From the NCBI GenBank assembly GCA_903819975.1, contig CAIJFI010000014.1:1-52685 (forward strand): a DNA stretch of 52,685 bases, read 5' to 3'. The DNA is from an uncultured Bacteroidota bacterium (GTDB taxonomy: Bacteria > Bacteroidota > Bacteroidia > Chitinophagales > Chitinophagaceae). The position numbers and the translations under genes are program-made. Shown here in pieces: positions 14,967 to 23,191 of this stretch. The notes under the pieces were generated by a model, which saw only the letters and a program-made list of their open reading frames with translations, was not told the origin of the DNA and did not search any database. Numbering within the stretch: position 1 is the stretch's first letter; each line of letters starts with the position of its first letter.

Positions 14967-16166
14967 ATGCAAAGAATAAACAATAGACAGCTTTTTTTTC
15001 AGCACTTAGCGCAGACATCCGATAAACCAATTGGAATTGAAGTGGCTTCTGCTAATGGCGTCTACATTCATGACATAGATGGCAAATCATTTATGGATAT
15101 GATTGCAGGCTTTAGTGTTTGTAATATTGGGCATAGCCATCCAGCTGTGATTAAAGCTATTCAAGAGCAGGTAGAAAAATACATGCATGTTATTGTGTAT
15201 GGCGAATTTGTGCAAGCGCCACAAGTGCAATACGCAAATGCTATCACTCAACTATTGCCAGAAAATTTACAGTCGGTGTATTTTACGAATAGTGGTGCCG
15301 AAGCAACTGAAGGTGCTATGAAGTTAGCAAAGCGTGTTACTGGCCGTACTAAAATTGTTGCGTTTGAAGGAGCTTATCATGGAAGTACACAGGGTGCATT
15401 AAGTGTAATGGGAGATGAATATTTTAGAAATGCATTTAGACCTTTATTGCCAGATGTATTGCATTTACGTTATAATAATTTTGAAGACATTGAACTAATT
15501 GATAATACAGTTGCTTGTGTGATTGTAGAATTAGTGCAAGCAGAAACAGGTATTACATTAGCAAATAAAGAGTGGGTGATTGCATTGAAAAAGAAATGTG
15601 AATCGCTTTGTGCATTATTAATTGTAGATGAAATACAATCTGGATTTGGACGAACAGGAACCCTGTTTGCGTTTGAGCAATTTGGCATAAGTCCAGATAT
15701 TTTATTAGTTGGAAAAGCACTTGGAGGAGGACTTCCATTAGGTGCTTTTATTTCAAGTACTAAAATGATGGGTACATTAACCGAAAATCCTGTGTTAGGT
15801 CATATCACTACATTTGGAGGAAATCCAGTTGCTTGTGCAGCAGGTTTAGCGGCATTAACAATTTTGCAAAATAGTGGATGGATAGAAGCGGTAAAAGAAA
15901 AAGAAGATTATTTATTGGCGCATTTACATCATCCTGCCATTTTACATCGCAATCATTTTGGATTATGGATGTCATTGCAATTTGAATCTGCAGCAATAAC
16001 TAAAAAAATTGCAGCTGTATGTGTTGAGAATGGAATTATCACCGATTGGTTTTTATTTGCAGAAGATCGTATTCGGATAGCACCACCTCTTTGTATTACT
16101 ATTGACGAATTAATTATTGCAATAGAAAAAATAATTAAAAGTATAAATCAATCACTTGCTAGTTAA
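14967..16166 (+). CDS. Class III pyridoxal-phosphate aminotransferase
   Basis: The roughly 399-residue protein has the class III fold. Landmarks are YFTNSGAEATEGAMKLAKR (cofactor phosphate binding), FEGAYHGST, LIVDEIQSGFGRTG (Asp contacting the pyridine nitrogen) and the Schiff-base lysine in LLVGKALGGGLPLG. The family includes acetylornithine, ornithine, 4-aminobutyrate and lysine aminotransferases; no argument or lysine-synthesis neighbours allow a choice. The Met at 14967 (MQRINNRQLFF) fits better than the one at 14922, which would overlap the divergent gene. Confidence 0.85.
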   Translation: MQRINNRQLFFQHLAQTSDKPIGIEVASANGVYIHDIDGKSFMDMIAGFSVCNIGHSHPAVIKAIQEQVEKYMHVIVYGEFVQAPQVQYANAITQLLPENLQSVYFTNSGAEATEGAMKLAKRVTGRTKIVAFEGAYHGSTQGALSVMGDEYFRNAFRPLLPDVLHLRYNNFEDIELIDNTVACVIVELVQAETGITLANKEWVIALKKKCESLCALLIVDEIQSGFGRTGTLFAFEQFGISPDILLVGKALGGGLPLGAFISSTKMMGTLTENPVLGHITTFGGNPVACAAGLAALTILQNSGWIEAVKEKEDYLLAHLHHPAILHRNHFGLWMSLQFESAAITKKIAAVCVENGIITDWFLFAEDRIRIAPPLCITIDELIIAIEKIIKSINQSLAS

Positions 16167-16184
16167 TTAGAGTGTGCATTTTAT

Positions 16185-17321
16185 TTAGCAATCACCGGTT
16201 CGGCAATACTGACGATATAAGGCTTCGTATTGAGGAATAATATTAGCAATATCAAAATGCTTAGCTTGTTTTAAAGCATGTTTTTTAAAGGATTTCAATT
16301 TTTCTTCGTCCTGTAATAATGCAATTGCTTTTTCGCTCATTGTCTTAACATCTCCAACTGCTGCTGTGTATCCAGTAACCCCATCAATATTTACTTCGCC
16401 AAGTCCACCCGCATCAGAGCTAATCACAACAGCACTTGCAGCCATTGCTTCTAGGGCTGCTAATCCAAAGCTTTCGTATTCTGAAGGCAATAAGAAAATA
16501 TCACTTACTGCTAAAATCTCTTCCATTTGTTCTTGCTTTCCTAAAAAACGAACATCGGCTTCAATACCAAATTGTCTTGCAAGGTCTTCTGCAATAGGAC
16601 GTTCAGGCCCATCACCAACCATTAATAATTTGGCAGGCGTAGCAGCATGAATATTTTTAAATATTTCCATCACATCATCTATTCTTTTAATTTTTCTAAA
16701 GTTAGATGCGTGTACTATTATTTTTTCGCCATGAGGCGCAATCACTTGACGAAAAGCTGCAACAGGTTTTTTGTCATAACGATGTAGGTCTACAAAGTTA
16801 TTAATAACCTGAATGTTTTTACGAATATCAAAATGCTTTAAGGTTTCTTCTTTTAAATTTTCAGAAACTGCTGTTATGGCATCGCTTTCATTAATTGAAA
16901 AAGTAACTACGGGTTCATAGGTTTTGTCTCTACCTACCAAAGTAATATCAGTTCCGTGTAAAGTAGTAATAACTGGAACTGATCGACCTGTTTTTTGTTT
17001 TACAATTTGTTTTGCAGTGTAAGCTGCAGAAGCATGCGGTATTGCATAGTGTGCATGTATTAAATCCAAATCATGATTTAATATAACATCCACCATGGTA
17101 CTAGCCAATGCTAATTCATAAGGAGGGTAGTCGAATAATGGATAAGTTGGCACCCTTACTTCGTGGTAGAATATATTGGTATGAAAACCATTTAAACGTA
17201 CAGGTTGTTGATAGGTGATAAAATGGATTTCATGACCTTTCTCGGCCAATGCTTTTCCAAGCTCAGTCGCTAATACACCACTTCCACCAAACGTAGGATA
17301 ACAAACAATACCAATCTTCAT
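16185..17321 (-). CDS. bshA: N-acetyl-alpha-D-glucosaminyl L-malate synthase
   Basis: This GT4 glycosyltransferase joins UDP-GlcNAc and L-malate in the first step of bacillithiol synthesis. MKIGIVCYPTFGGSGVLATELG is the near-invariant BshA start, followed by HAHYAIPHASAAY, TTLHGTDITLVG, and the GT4 EPxxYESFG-type motif as LLPSEYESFGLAALEAMA. The length (about 378 residues) is standard. The start at 17321 matches the family; an upstream Met at 17342 would add seven residues. It converges with the aminotransferase gene, 18 bases apart. bshB and bshC are not in the window. Confidence 0.92.
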   Translation of the reverse strand: MKIGIVCYPTFGGSGVLATELGKALAEKGHEIHFITYQQPVRLNGFHTNIFYHEVRVPTYPLFDYPPYELALASTMVDVILNHDLDLIHAHYAIPHASAAYTAKQIVKQKTGRSVPVITTLHGTDITLVGRDKTYEPVVTFSINESDAITAVSENLKEETLKHFDIRKNIQVINNFVDLHRYDKKPVAAFRQVIAPHGEKIIVHASNFRKIKRIDDVMEIFKNIHAATPAKLLMVGDGPERPIAEDLARQFGIEADVRFLGKQEQMEEILAVSDIFLLPSEYESFGLAALEAMAASAVVISSDAGGLGEVNIDGVTGYTAAVGDVKTMSEKAIALLQDEEKLKSFKKHALKQAKHFDIANIIPQYEALYRQYCRTGDC

Positions 17322-17410
17322 TTTCTCAGGTTGAATATGCAATTAACAACTAAATATCCGATAAAGTTTAATTATATTTAAGAATTATTTGAATGATAAA
17401 ATACAAAATT

Positions 17411-18781
17411 ATGCGTCGATTATTTCTGTTGGTTTTTTGCTTGCCAATTATGGCTCAAGCACAAGTGAATCAAGATAGTATAGCTATTAAAAAAATGGTA
17501 GATGAGGTAATGACAAACGGCAAGGCGTATGATTTGTTAAGAGAGTTAACCAAAAAAATAGGGGGTCGTTTAGCTGGTTCGCCTCAACAACAAAATGCCG
17601 CTATTTGGGGCAAGCGTAATATGGATGCACTTAATGCCGATAAAGTATATATGCAACCTTGTAAAACCCCCAATTGGCAAAGAGGTGGAAAGGACTTTGC
17701 TGCGATAGTTGGTTTTGATGGTAAGCCTACCATTCAAAAATTGGAAGTTTTGGCCTTGGGTAATTCTTTAGGAAGTAATGGGATGGTTGAAGCCGATGTA
17801 CTAGCTGTTGCCAATTTTGATGAATTAGAAAAACGTAAAGACGAAGTAAAAGGAAAGATAGTTTATTATAACAGTGAGTTTGATCCAACTTTGATTCAAA
17901 CATTTAAAGCTTATGGCGCATCTAATTCCTACCGAGGTATAGGTGCTAGTCGTGCTGCAAAATACGGAGCAGTTGGTGTGATGATTCATTCTTTAAGTAC
18001 AGCCCCGGACAATGCGCCACACACTGGTGGTATGCATTATGATGAAGCCTATCCAAAAATTCCTGCAGTAGCATTAGGACCTGACGATGCAAAAGCATTG
18101 TATGCGCAAGCTAAAAAAGGAACTGTTCGTGCACAAATGCAAACCTATGGATTCTTTTTACCTGATGCAGATGAGAACAATGTAGTTGCTGAATTAAAAG
18201 GTACAGTGCATCCTGAAGAAATTATTACTATTGGAGGACACTTAGATAGTTGGGATGTAAACGAAGGTGCTCATGATGATGGTGCTGGTGTGGTGCAAAC
18301 AATGGAAGTATTGCGTACCATGAAAGCTTTAAATTATCAACCTAAACATACTATTCGTTTTGTGCTTTTTGCAAACGAAGAGAATGGCGGAAAGGGCGGT
18401 GCTAAATATGCTGAATTAGCTAAGTTGAATAATGAAAAACATATTCTTGCATTAGAAAGTGATGAAGGTGGTTTTACACCAAGATCTATTGCAATCACTT
18501 GCTCTCCTGCACAGTTGGCACGTTTCAAAACTTGGACTCCATTGTTAAAACCTTATGGAACTGAAGTAACTGATGGCGGTGGTGGAGCAGATATTGGACC
18601 TTTAACAGGGTATGATAAAAATATTATTATGTCAAGCATGATACCAGATAGTCAACGTTACTTTGACTTGCATCATGCAAAGACCGATGTATTTGAAAAT
18701 GTAAATAAGCGTGAATTATTATTAGGAGCTGCAAACATCGCAGCCTTTATTTACTTAGTGGATCAACACGGAGTAAACTAA
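17411..18781 (+). CDS. Secreted M28 family zinc metallopeptidase with PA domain
   Basis: A signal peptide (MRRLFLLVFCLPIMAQAQ) precedes about 440 residues. The middle region (about 120-255) fits a protease-associated domain (VKGKIVYYNSEFD, RAAKYGAVGVMIHS). The M28 catalytic core has the zinc ligands in GGHLDSWDVNEGAHDDGAG, the Glu pair in FANEENGGKG, Asp in ALESDEGG, and His in DLHHAKTD. It most resembles carboxypeptidase Q-like aminopeptidases that degrade peptides outside the cytoplasm. Start at 17411, directly at the signal peptide. Followed by two terminator-like hairpins. Confidence 0.88.
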   Translation: MRRLFLLVFCLPIMAQAQVNQDSIAIKKMVDEVMTNGKAYDLLRELTKKIGGRLAGSPQQQNAAIWGKRNMDALNADKVYMQPCKTPNWQRGGKDFAAIVGFDGKPTIQKLEVLALGNSLGSNGMVEADVLAVANFDELEKRKDEVKGKIVYYNSEFDPTLIQTFKAYGASNSYRGIGASRAAKYGAVGVMIHSLSTAPDNAPHTGGMHYDEAYPKIPAVALGPDDAKALYAQAKKGTVRAQMQTYGFFLPDADENNVVAELKGTVHPEEIITIGGHLDSWDVNEGAHDDGAGVVQTMEVLRTMKALNYQPKHTIRFVLFANEENGGKGGAKYAELAKLNNEKHILALESDEGGFTPRSIAITCSPAQLARFKTWTPLLKPYGTEVTDGGGGADIGPLTGYDKNIIMSSMIPDSQRYFDLHHAKTDVFENVNKRELLLGAANIAAFIYLVDQHGVN

Positions 18782-18784
18782 ATG

Positions 18785-18809
18785 AAAGCCACCGTTTAGG
18801 GGTGGTTTT
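18785..18809 (+). terminator. Probable intrinsic terminator after the M28 peptidase
   Basis: AAAGCCACC (18785-18793) pairs with GGTGGTTTT (18801-18809) with one G-U pair and a seven-base loop, four bases after the stop. The T run is short. Confidence 0.5.
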
Positions 18810-18831
18810 GAAACTATCATAAGAGAAAAAT

Positions 18832-18866
18832 AAAAAAGCCCTTAAATTTTAATTAAGGGCTTTTTT
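18832..18866. terminator. Bidirectional intrinsic terminator between M28 peptidase and carB half
   Basis: AAAAAAGCCCTTAA (18832-18845) is the inverse of TTAAGGGCTTTTTT (18853-18866), a 14-bp stem with A and T runs on the two flanks, so it can stop transcription from both convergent genes. Confidence 0.9.
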
Positions 18867-18870
18867 ATTT

Positions 18871-20064
18871 TTAACGAGACAAGTTCATTGAACGCTCCTT
18901 ATATAATGTTCTGAAGTAAGGATCGCGTAAGTCTTTGATAAAACGAATTGCTTCTCCTGTGCTCTTCATCTCAGGGCCTAATTCTTTATTTACGCCAGGG
19001 AATTTATCAAAACTAAATACAGGTTCTTTAATTGCAAAGCCGTCTAATTTTTTCTCCATCGTGAAGTCGGTTAGCTTAGCTGCACCTAACATTACTTTGG
19101 TAGCAATATTTAAATAAGGAATTTGGTATGCTTTTGCAATGAAAGGTGTTGTTCTAGAAGCTCTTGGATTTGCTTCAATTACATATACTTGATCGTCCTT
19201 AATTGCAAATTGAATATTAATGAGTCCTTTGATATTTAAAGCGCGCGCAATTTTCTCGCTGTAAAATTCCATGGTAGCCACTATCAATGGAGTCAAGTTA
19301 AATGCAGGTAATACGGCATTACTATCACCACTATGAATACCTGCTGGCTCAATATGTTCCATCACACCCATTACGTGAAAAGTTTCACCATCAAAAATGG
19401 CATCTACTTCGGCTTCTTGACAACGATCTAAGAAATGGTCAATCAAGATTTTATTTTCTGGGATATGTTTTAAGATTCCTACTACTGCAGTTTCTACTTC
19501 GGCGTCATTAATTACAATACGCATTCTTTGCCCACCAATAACATAGCTAGGTCTTACTAAAACAGGATAGCCTACTTGGTTTGCTACTTCAATTGCTTCT
19601 TCGGCAGTGTAAGCAGTACCATAATTTGGATAAGGGATCTTTAGCTCTTTTAATAAATCACTAAAGCGACCACGGTCTTCTGCAATATCTAAACTATCAA
19701 ATGAAGTACCTATAATTTTAATGCCTCTTTCGGTTAAACGCTTGGCTAATTTTAATGCAGTTTGTCCACCTAATTGTACAATCACACCTTCTGGTTGTTC
19801 TAATTCAATAATTTCCCAAAGGTGTTCCCAAAACACAGGCTCGAAATATAATTTATCGGCCATGTCAAAATCGGTAGATACAGTTTCTGGATTACAGTTA
19901 ACCATGATGGCTTCGTATCCAGACTCTTTTACTGCTAATAATCCGTGAACGCAACAATAATCAAATTCAATACCTTGCCCAATACGATTAGGGCCACTAC
20001 CTAATACAATGATTTTCTTCTTTTTTGATGGGATCGATTCGTTGGAGTTCAGATTATTGCTCAT
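18871..20064 (-). CDS. carB: Carbamoyl-phosphate synthase large subunit, C-terminal synthetase half (split gene, no MGS domain)
   Basis: The product matches the second synthetase unit of CarB: a pre-ATP-grasp start (KKIIVLGSGPNRIGQGIEFDY), MVNCNPETVSTDFD, VIVQLGGQTALKLA, then an ATP-grasp domain with VLVRPSYVIGGQRM and VIEANPRASRTTPF. It ends soon after GPEMKSTGEAI, so the C-terminal allosteric MGS-like domain is absent. The first synthetase half is not upstream (umuC is there), so the subunit must be split, with the N-terminal half encoded elsewhere. The frame is intact, with a proper terminator right after it. The start is placed at MSNNLNSNES (20064); the first 24 codons of the longer frame look non-coding. 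It would make carbamoyl phosphate for pyrimidine and arginine synthesis. Confidence 0.88.
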   Translation of the reverse strand: MSNNLNSNESIPSKKKKIIVLGSGPNRIGQGIEFDYCCVHGLLAVKESGYEAIMVNCNPETVSTDFDMADKLYFEPVFWEHLWEIIELEQPEGVIVQLGGQTALKLAKRLTERGIKIIGTSFDSLDIAEDRGRFSDLLKELKIPYPNYGTAYTAEEAIEVANQVGYPVLVRPSYVIGGQRMRIVINDAEVETAVVGILKHIPENKILIDHFLDRCQEAEVDAIFDGETFHVMGVMEHIEPAGIHSGDSNAVLPAFNLTPLIVATMEFYSEKIARALNIKGLINIQFAIKDDQVYVIEANPRASRTTPFIAKAYQIPYLNIATKVMLGAAKLTDFTMEKKLDGFAIKEPVFSFDKFPGVNKELGPEMKSTGEAIRFIKDLRDPYFRTLYKERSMNLSR

Positions 20065-20142
20065 ATGTATAAAATTGGGCAAAAATACATCAGCAAAAGC
20101 ATTTATACGAATTTTTATAGAAGGGTTTTCCACCATTTATGT

Positions 20143-21429
20143 TTATTGTACCTCGCAGAGCTCGTCCCAGCGTGTGGTATAGCGTTTGCTGCGCTTTTCA
20201 CTGCGCATTTTCCAGTTTTTTTGGGTGCTAGAAGTTCCAAATTTGAGCACATCATTCCTATAGGCGGCGTTCATATTGTCAATAACATTCATTAGTTTTT
20301 TGCGTCTAGCGTCGGCAGGAGCAATGAACAAATTGGTTTGCAATGCATTATCAGGGACTAAATCACTTACAATTACGCCCGCTTTCTTATATGTCTCTCC
20401 CTCCTCATACAAAGTTTTCCCAATAGCCACTACGGCTTTAATAATGTCAGGGGTAAGATTACTTGGATTGTCTAATAGGGTAAATCCGTTTACCTGACTG
20501 CCTCTATGATAATGGGTATGATAGGGTTGGGGTGCTACTTTGAGTAATAGAAAAACCTGCACGCATTTTGCAGCGCTATGCTGTCTCCTTAGTTTTTCGG
20601 CACAACGGGTAGCATAGGTAGCCAAAGCTTCTTCAATTTCTTGCCAAGCAGTTACGTTGCGTCCAAACATACGTGTAGTGGCAATCATTTTTTTCTCGGT
20701 ACGCGGTGCTTGCATGCTATGACTTTGCATTCCTTTTAGTTCCCGAATTAATTTAATACCATTAATACCACCTAAGAATCTTTTGCCCCAGCTAAGGTCT
20801 TTCATACTTAATGCAAAAGCGGTATTTACTCCGTACACTTTTAATTTTTCACTATAGCTATAACCAATGCCCCAAATATCTTCGATAGGTGTTTTTTGTA
20901 AAGCAGTTTGTATTTTTTGAGTACTATCTAAAACTACAACGCAGTTGGTTTGTATTTTATTTTTTTTAGCAAGTCTATTCGCAACCTTGCTTAATACTTT
21001 ATTTGGTGCAGCGCCAATAGAAACTGAAATGCCTGTCCAAGCTTCGATGGTATTTTTTAAGTGGATGCAAAAATCATAAACATCTTTATCGGCAATATGA
21101 TTTAGATTTACAAAGGCTTCGTCTACCGAATATACTTCCACATGATCCGGTGGTAGCAAGGATCTCATGGTTTCCATTACGCGCCAACTCATGTCTCCGT
21201 ACAAATGATAGTTGGAGGAAAAATAGTGAATACCAAATTTTTTAATACGTTCTGCTTCCTGAAAAAATGGAGCAGCCATACTAATGCCTAATGCTTTGGC
21301 TTCGTCGGAACGTGACACTATACATCCGTCGTTATTACTTAAAACAATGATAGGCGCTTTTTGCAATGCGGGTTCAAAAAGACGTTCGCAGGAACAATAA
21401 AAACTATTACAATCAATAATCGCTTGCAC
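20143..21429 (-). CDS. umuC: Y-family DNA polymerase (UmuC-like)
   Basis: The 428-residue protein starts with the Y-family motif MQAIIDCNSFYCSCERLF, containing the first metal-binding Asp, and has the second catalytic block in VEVYSVDEAFVNL. VSIGAAPNKVLSKVAN and the helix-hairpin region IEDIWGIGYSYSEKL follow, and a UmuC-type C-terminal part ends in KMRSEKRSKRYTTRWDEL. It would carry out error-prone translesion synthesis after DNA damage. It follows the umuD-like gene by 48 bases on the same strand, the usual umuDC order. Catalytic residues appear intact, unlike those of its partner. Confidence 0.9.
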   Translation of the reverse strand: MQAIIDCNSFYCSCERLFEPALQKAPIIVLSNNDGCIVSRSDEAKALGISMAAPFFQEAERIKKFGIHYFSSNYHLYGDMSWRVMETMRSLLPPDHVEVYSVDEAFVNLNHIADKDVYDFCIHLKNTIEAWTGISVSIGAAPNKVLSKVANRLAKKNKIQTNCVVVLDSTQKIQTALQKTPIEDIWGIGYSYSEKLKVYGVNTAFALSMKDLSWGKRFLGGINGIKLIRELKGMQSHSMQAPRTEKKMIATTRMFGRNVTAWQEIEEALATYATRCAEKLRRQHSAAKCVQVFLLLKVAPQPYHTHYHRGSQVNGFTLLDNPSNLTPDIIKAVVAIGKTLYEEGETYKKAGVIVSDLVPDNALQTNLFIAPADARRKKLMNVIDNMNAAYRNDVLKFGTSSTQKNWKMRSEKRSKRYTTRWDELCEVQ

Positions 21430-21477
21430 AATACTACATTTTAACGCGGGCTTATTTTACGCGGTATTTATTGGATA

Positions 21478-21969
21478 TTATAAACCATGAATTACATAAG
21501 TCACAACGCCCCATGTTTTATAGTCTTCTAAATGTTCAATATGAATAGAACCATATTTTTTATTCTCGGGCATAAGGGTAATACTATGCGCTTGCATTTG
21601 TATTCGGCGCACTAAAAATTCCCCATTCAAAATAGCTACTACTACTTTGCCTGTTCTTGGAGGGATGCTTCGGTCCACAATTAAAGTATCACCAATATGA
21701 ATCCCGGCACCTAACATGGCATCGCTATTTACTCTAAAGAAAAAAGTGGCAGGTTTATTGTGAATGAGCTGCTCGTTTAGGTCAATACCTCTTTCCATAA
21801 AGTCGTCCGAGGCTGCTCCAAATCCCGTGGCATTGGCCTGTATAATCTGACTAGATTCATAGTTTTTATTAATCTGCTGTGTGGCCATACCCTCGTTCGG
21901 GTCCATATCTATATATTCCATAAAACTAAATTTATTAGCAATATTAGCTAAATAATTTAGTATTTTCAT
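21478..21969 (-). CDS. umuD: UmuD-like protein lacking the Ser/Lys protease dyad
   Basis: The 163-residue protein aligns without gaps with E. coli UmuD from the cleavage region (TGFGAASDDFMERGIDLNEQ against CGFPSPAADYVEQRIDLNQ) to the C-terminus. At the position of the nucleophile (Ser60 in GDSM) it has Ala84 in NSDAM, with codon GCC. At the position of the general base (Lys97 in TVKK) it has Arg121 in LVRR. Both residues needed for self-cleavage are therefore missing. The N-terminal arm is longer than in E. coli (Gly of the cleavage site is residue 49). It sits directly upstream of umuC, so it probably still binds the polymerase but cannot process itself. Start at 21969; a later Met at residue 17 is possible. 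Confidence 0.85.
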   Translation of the reverse strand: MKILNYLANIANKFSFMEYIDMDPNEGMATQQINKNYESSQIIQANATGFGAASDDFMERGIDLNEQLIHNKPATFFFRVNSDAMLGAGIHIGDTLIVDRSIPPRTGKVVVAILNGEFLVRRIQMQAHSITLMPENKKYGSIHIEHLEDYKTWGVVTYVIHGL

Positions 21970-22018
21970 GAATATTTTCTAGCTCCTATTTAGTACCTTG
22001 GGGGTCAAATTGTGCGTT

Positions 22019-23110
22019 ATGGATAAACCATTTTTTATTGATCCCAATATTGCAAGGGCAAAGACGATTGATACTAGTTTTTACTTAGAAACCAAGTGGT
22101 TAGAAGCGTCTAAGGAAAAGATATTCGCTCCAAGCTGGCAGTATATTGGCCATACAGGCATGGTGCCTAAACCAGGAGATGCGCATCCTATTAAATTTTT
22201 AGAAAATTATATCGACGAGCCGTTGGTGTTAACGCGTGATGGAGACAATCATATTCATTGTTTATCCAATGTGTGTACGCATCGTGGTAATTTGATGGTA
22301 TATGAGCCATGCAGTGCGCAAAAACATTTGCGTTGTAAATATCATGGACGTGCTTTTCATTTGGATGGAAAATTTATTTCCATGCCTGAGTTTAAGGACG
22401 TTGAAAATTTCATCCCCGAAAACAATCATTTACATCATTTGCAATTATACCAATGGGGACCTTTATTATTTACACAATTGAAAAAAGGCTTAGGTCCTGA
22501 ATTATTTTTTAGAGAGATGGAGCAGCGTATTGGTTGGTTGCCAATTAATGATTTAGTATTTGATGCATCAAGATCCAACGATTATTATATCAAAGCCAAT
22601 TGGGCATTGTATTGTGAAAATTATTTAGAAGGGTTCCATATTCCATTTGTGCATCCAGGATTAAATGCATTTTTAGATTTTAAAGATTATTCAACGGAGA
22701 CGTTTAAATATTCAAATCTTCAATTAGGCATTGCTAAGGACGACGAGCATTGTTTTGAAATGCCAGCGGGTCATCCTGATGAAGGCAAACGCATTGCAGC
22801 TTATTATTTTTGGGTCTTCCCTAATATGATGTTTAACTTTTATCCTTGGGGGCTTTCTTTAAATGTAGTTACACCTATAGATGCCAATAATACCAAAGTA
22901 AGTTTCTTAAGTTTTGTGTATGATGCTAGTAAAATAGGAAAAGGTGCAGGCAGTGGATTAGATACGGTAGAACAGGAGGATGAAGAAGTAGTGCAGTATG
23001 TGCAACAAGGCATTCGTTCTAGGTTTTATCATTTTGGGCGTTATGCTACACAACGTGAACAAGGCACTCATCATTTTCACAGCTTACTTGCTAGTTTTTT
23101 AAATCAGTAA
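22019..23110 (+). CDS. Rieske non-heme iron oxygenase, alpha subunit type
   Basis: The 363-residue protein has an N-terminal Rieske domain with the cluster ligands in CTHRGNLMVYEPC and CKYHGR (C-x-H then C-x2-H). The catalytic domain has the iron ligands in ENYLEGFHIPFVHPG, the E/N-x-H-x4-H pattern of ring-hydroxylating oxygenase alpha subunits. Members hydroxylate aromatics or quaternary amines such as choline and carnitine; the substrate cannot be told. No reductase or ferredoxin gene is adjacent. Start at the Met at 22019 (MDKPFFIDPN). A strong terminator follows. Confidence 0.85.
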   Translation: MDKPFFIDPNIARAKTIDTSFYLETKWLEASKEKIFAPSWQYIGHTGMVPKPGDAHPIKFLENYIDEPLVLTRDGDNHIHCLSNVCTHRGNLMVYEPCSAQKHLRCKYHGRAFHLDGKFISMPEFKDVENFIPENNHLHHLQLYQWGPLLFTQLKKGLGPELFFREMEQRIGWLPINDLVFDASRSNDYYIKANWALYCENYLEGFHIPFVHPGLNAFLDFKDYSTETFKYSNLQLGIAKDDEHCFEMPAGHPDEGKRIAAYYFWVFPNMMFNFYPWGLSLNVVTPIDANNTKVSFLSFVYDASKIGKGAGSGLDTVEQEDEEVVQYVQQGIRSRFYHFGRYATQREQGTHHFHSLLASFLNQ

Positions 23111-23141
23111 TAAAAAGATACTTCCATAGTTATAGGTACAT

Positions 23142-23175
23142 AAAAAAAGGTCCAGAATTTTCTGGACCTTTTTTT
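23142..23175. terminator. Bidirectional intrinsic terminator
   Basis: AAAAAAAGGTCCAGAA at 23142-23157 pairs with TTCTGGACCTTTTTTT at 23160-23175, a long stem with A and T runs. It lies between the convergent Rieske oxygenase and TonB receptor genes. Confidence 0.92.
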
Positions 23176-23191
23176 ATGAGGTATGATTTAC

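Noticed and set aside
14922..14983. Overlapping long starts for the carbonic anhydrase-like and aminotransferase genes
   Set aside because: Both families begin at later Mets (14932 and 14967), which remove the overlap and leave room for promoters.
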